NCBI GenBank assembly: GCA_022797535.1
Contig: JAAWKU010000004.1
Location: forward strand, 1-58,334
Length of the DNA: 58,334 bases
Direction of reading: 5' to 3'
Source of the DNA: Lachnospiraceae bacterium
GTDB taxonomy: Bacteria; Bacillota; Clostridia; Lachnospirales; Lachnospiraceae
Shown: positions 56,879 through 58,334 of the stretch, piece by piece
How positions within the stretch are numbered: position 1 is the first letter of the stretch
Layout of the letters: the number at the start of each line of letters is the position of its first letter
Notes under the pieces: model-generated
The model's input: only the letters and a program-made list of their open reading frames with translations
The model's database searches: none
What the model was told of the DNA's origin: nothing
Position numbers and translations under genes: made by a program

Positions 56879-58334
56879 ATGCTCCCTCCCATCTGCATCC
56901 CAGCCCTCTGTGACTGCTCCTGTTTTAATTCCTGTTCCGTCTTTATGGAAAAGTCATCGCTGGAATTCCAGAAACTGACGCTAATATGCCCCTCTTCTGT
57001 TTCGATCTGTTGCTCAAATTCTTCCCCCCAGTTACAGCTTAGCTGTTCCTCCCAGATACGCTCCAGTCTGGACAATTCCTGCGGCGGCAAAGTGCCATAG
57101 GTTTTCACTTCCAGCACACACCAAAGTTCTCCGTTCCATAATTCCACTGTCGGTATCATGCTGAATATCTTCCGCTCTAATAAACGGTTTTCCAGATAAT
57201 ATACATATCCCCTATCTCCCTCTTTCTCAAGGCAGTTCTGGCGCACTCTCTTCTGGATTTCATCCTTAAACCGGCACAGTTCTCTGGGGCTTATTTCTTC
57301 AGCCTGATCCGAAACATCTCCCCCGCTGTCAAGGCGCAGAATTCCTTTCAACGGACTGAACAGCTTAAAGCCTGTCAGTTCCTCCGGAAGCTGGCGGATA
57401 GGCCTGTCCACACGCAGAATTAATCCATATTTTGTTTCTGCCACACTGTCCATTCTCATCTGCCTTTTTCCGAAAGCATCATAGTCAAAGAACGGCTTAA
57501 GACTGTCCACAATGCTTATCTTTTCTTTTTCCAGATAGTAATCTGCATAATCGGCTGCAGTCCTAATCTGCCAAGGCAGAAATTCGTAATATTCCAGCTT
57601 TTCGGCTATCTCCTTGGCCTGTGCCATATTTTCCGGCAGCTCCGCCTCCATCGCTGCAAACAGTTTATTCCGTAATCCGGCATCTTTCATAATTCCTTTC
57701 TCTGCCAATACCCAGGCAAACTCATTTATTTCCCGGACATTATCGGAAAGCGGCAGCAATGGTCTCAGTTCCTGGACAGGGCAGTTGATGTTTATGATCT
57801 TATGCGAGTCCAGCGTCTTTCCGCCCAGATTCTTCTCCGCCAGTGCAAGCCTTTCTTCAGAGGCTGGGAGGGAGATGGGGTAAGTAAAGTATTTTGCGGC
57901 ATTATAACAGGAATATAAGTTAACCAGAATAATACATGAACTGTCGTATACATGATCAGGCATTTTTTTTCCATCATAAATCCTCTGAAATGGCTTTCTC
58001 GCTAAAACTGCATACCCATATTCCGTAAAGCGTCCCCTGTGGCTCTCTGCGTACTTCTCCCCGACCGTCCTGTCATCCGGACACGGCAGCGTCCCTCTTG
58101 CAACATCCCCGCTTTCCAGCAGACGCTTTCCAAGTTCCTTATAGTCCGTTGCACCTTCGTAGAGCATAACATTATCCAGATTGCAGGACAGATTTATAAT
58201 ATCTATTATGCTGTGCGGTTTCACAATATCCAGAGCTGCCTGGAATACAGCTTTTTCCTTTTCTGTCATCCCCGCCGTCTGCTGGTCTAAAAACATCATT
58301 TCATCTATTCCCCTGTACGTCTGGAATATCTTTC
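56875..58334 (-). CDS. ArdA-like multi-domain protein (copy 2, ORF A); N-terminus beyond window
   Basis: YPISLPASEERLALAEKNLGGKTLD...FKLFSPLKGILRLDSGGDVSDQAEE; collinear paralogue of 51222-52859; ATGA overlap with 55634-56878. Confidence 0.7.
   Translation of the reverse strand, partial: KIFQTYRGIDEMMFLDQQTAGMTEKEKAVFQAALDIVKPHSIIDIINLSCNLDNVMLYEGATDYKELGKRLLESGDVARGTLPCPDDRTVGEKYAESHRGRFTEYGYAVLARKPFQRIYDGKKMPDHVYDSSCIILVNLYSCYNAAKYFTYPISLPASEERLALAEKNLGGKTLDSHKIININCPVQELRPLLPLSDNVREINEFAWVLAEKGIMKDAGLRNKLFAAMEAELPENMAQAKEIAEKLEYYEFLPWQIRTAADYADYYLEKEKISIVDSLKPFFDYDAFGKRQMRMDSVAETKYGLILRVDRPIRQLPEELTGFKLFSPLKGILRLDSGGDVSDQAEEISPRELCRFKDEIQKRVRQNCLEKEGDRGYVYYLENRLLERKIFSMIPTVELWNGELWCVLEVKTYGTLPPQELSRLERIWEEQLSCNWGEEFEQQIETEEGHISVSFWNSSDDFSIKTEQELKQEQSQRAGMQMGGSI

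Overview
The window reads as most of a Gram-positive (Clostridia/Lachnospiraceae-like) integrative and conjugative element (ICE). Almost every gene is on the minus strand, and the element runs off the right edge. At the left edge is a 3' fragment of tRNA-Asn (119-178) with no 5' half, which looks like an attachment-site scar. The ICE core comprises: a large serine recombinase; a VirD4-like coupling protein; a DUF3991/toprim protein; a MobP-type relaxase fused to Sel1 repeats; an RHH accessory protein; an NlpC/P60 hydrolase; a VirB4 ATPase; and PrgI-, TrbL/VirB6- and VirB2-like membrane proteins. A Tad-like pilus module (38.4-46.6 kb) is embedded in the element: TadA/B/C, TadZ, CpaB, prepilin peptidase and Flp/TadE/TadG-like pseudopilins. 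Cargo and anti-defence genes include: a type III toxin-antitoxin system (ToxN plus 3 x 34-nt antitoxin RNA repeats) with a translationally coupled third gene; an ECF sigma/anti-sigma operon with two near-identical candidate autoregulated promoters and secreted products; MazF; Fic; an amidoligase + GGCT pair; a C5-MTase; a Dam-like MTase; a PAPS-reductase-like ATPase; SpoVG; and a duplicated array of multi-domain ArdA-like proteins. Best candidates for something undescribed: (1) the ToxN operon with its coupled third ORF; (2) the ECF-driven secreted-protein operon; (3) the repeated hairpin-linker-hairpin leader element with covarying stems; (4) the ArdA-like concatemer island. All family assignments come from reading motifs by eye; no searches were run.
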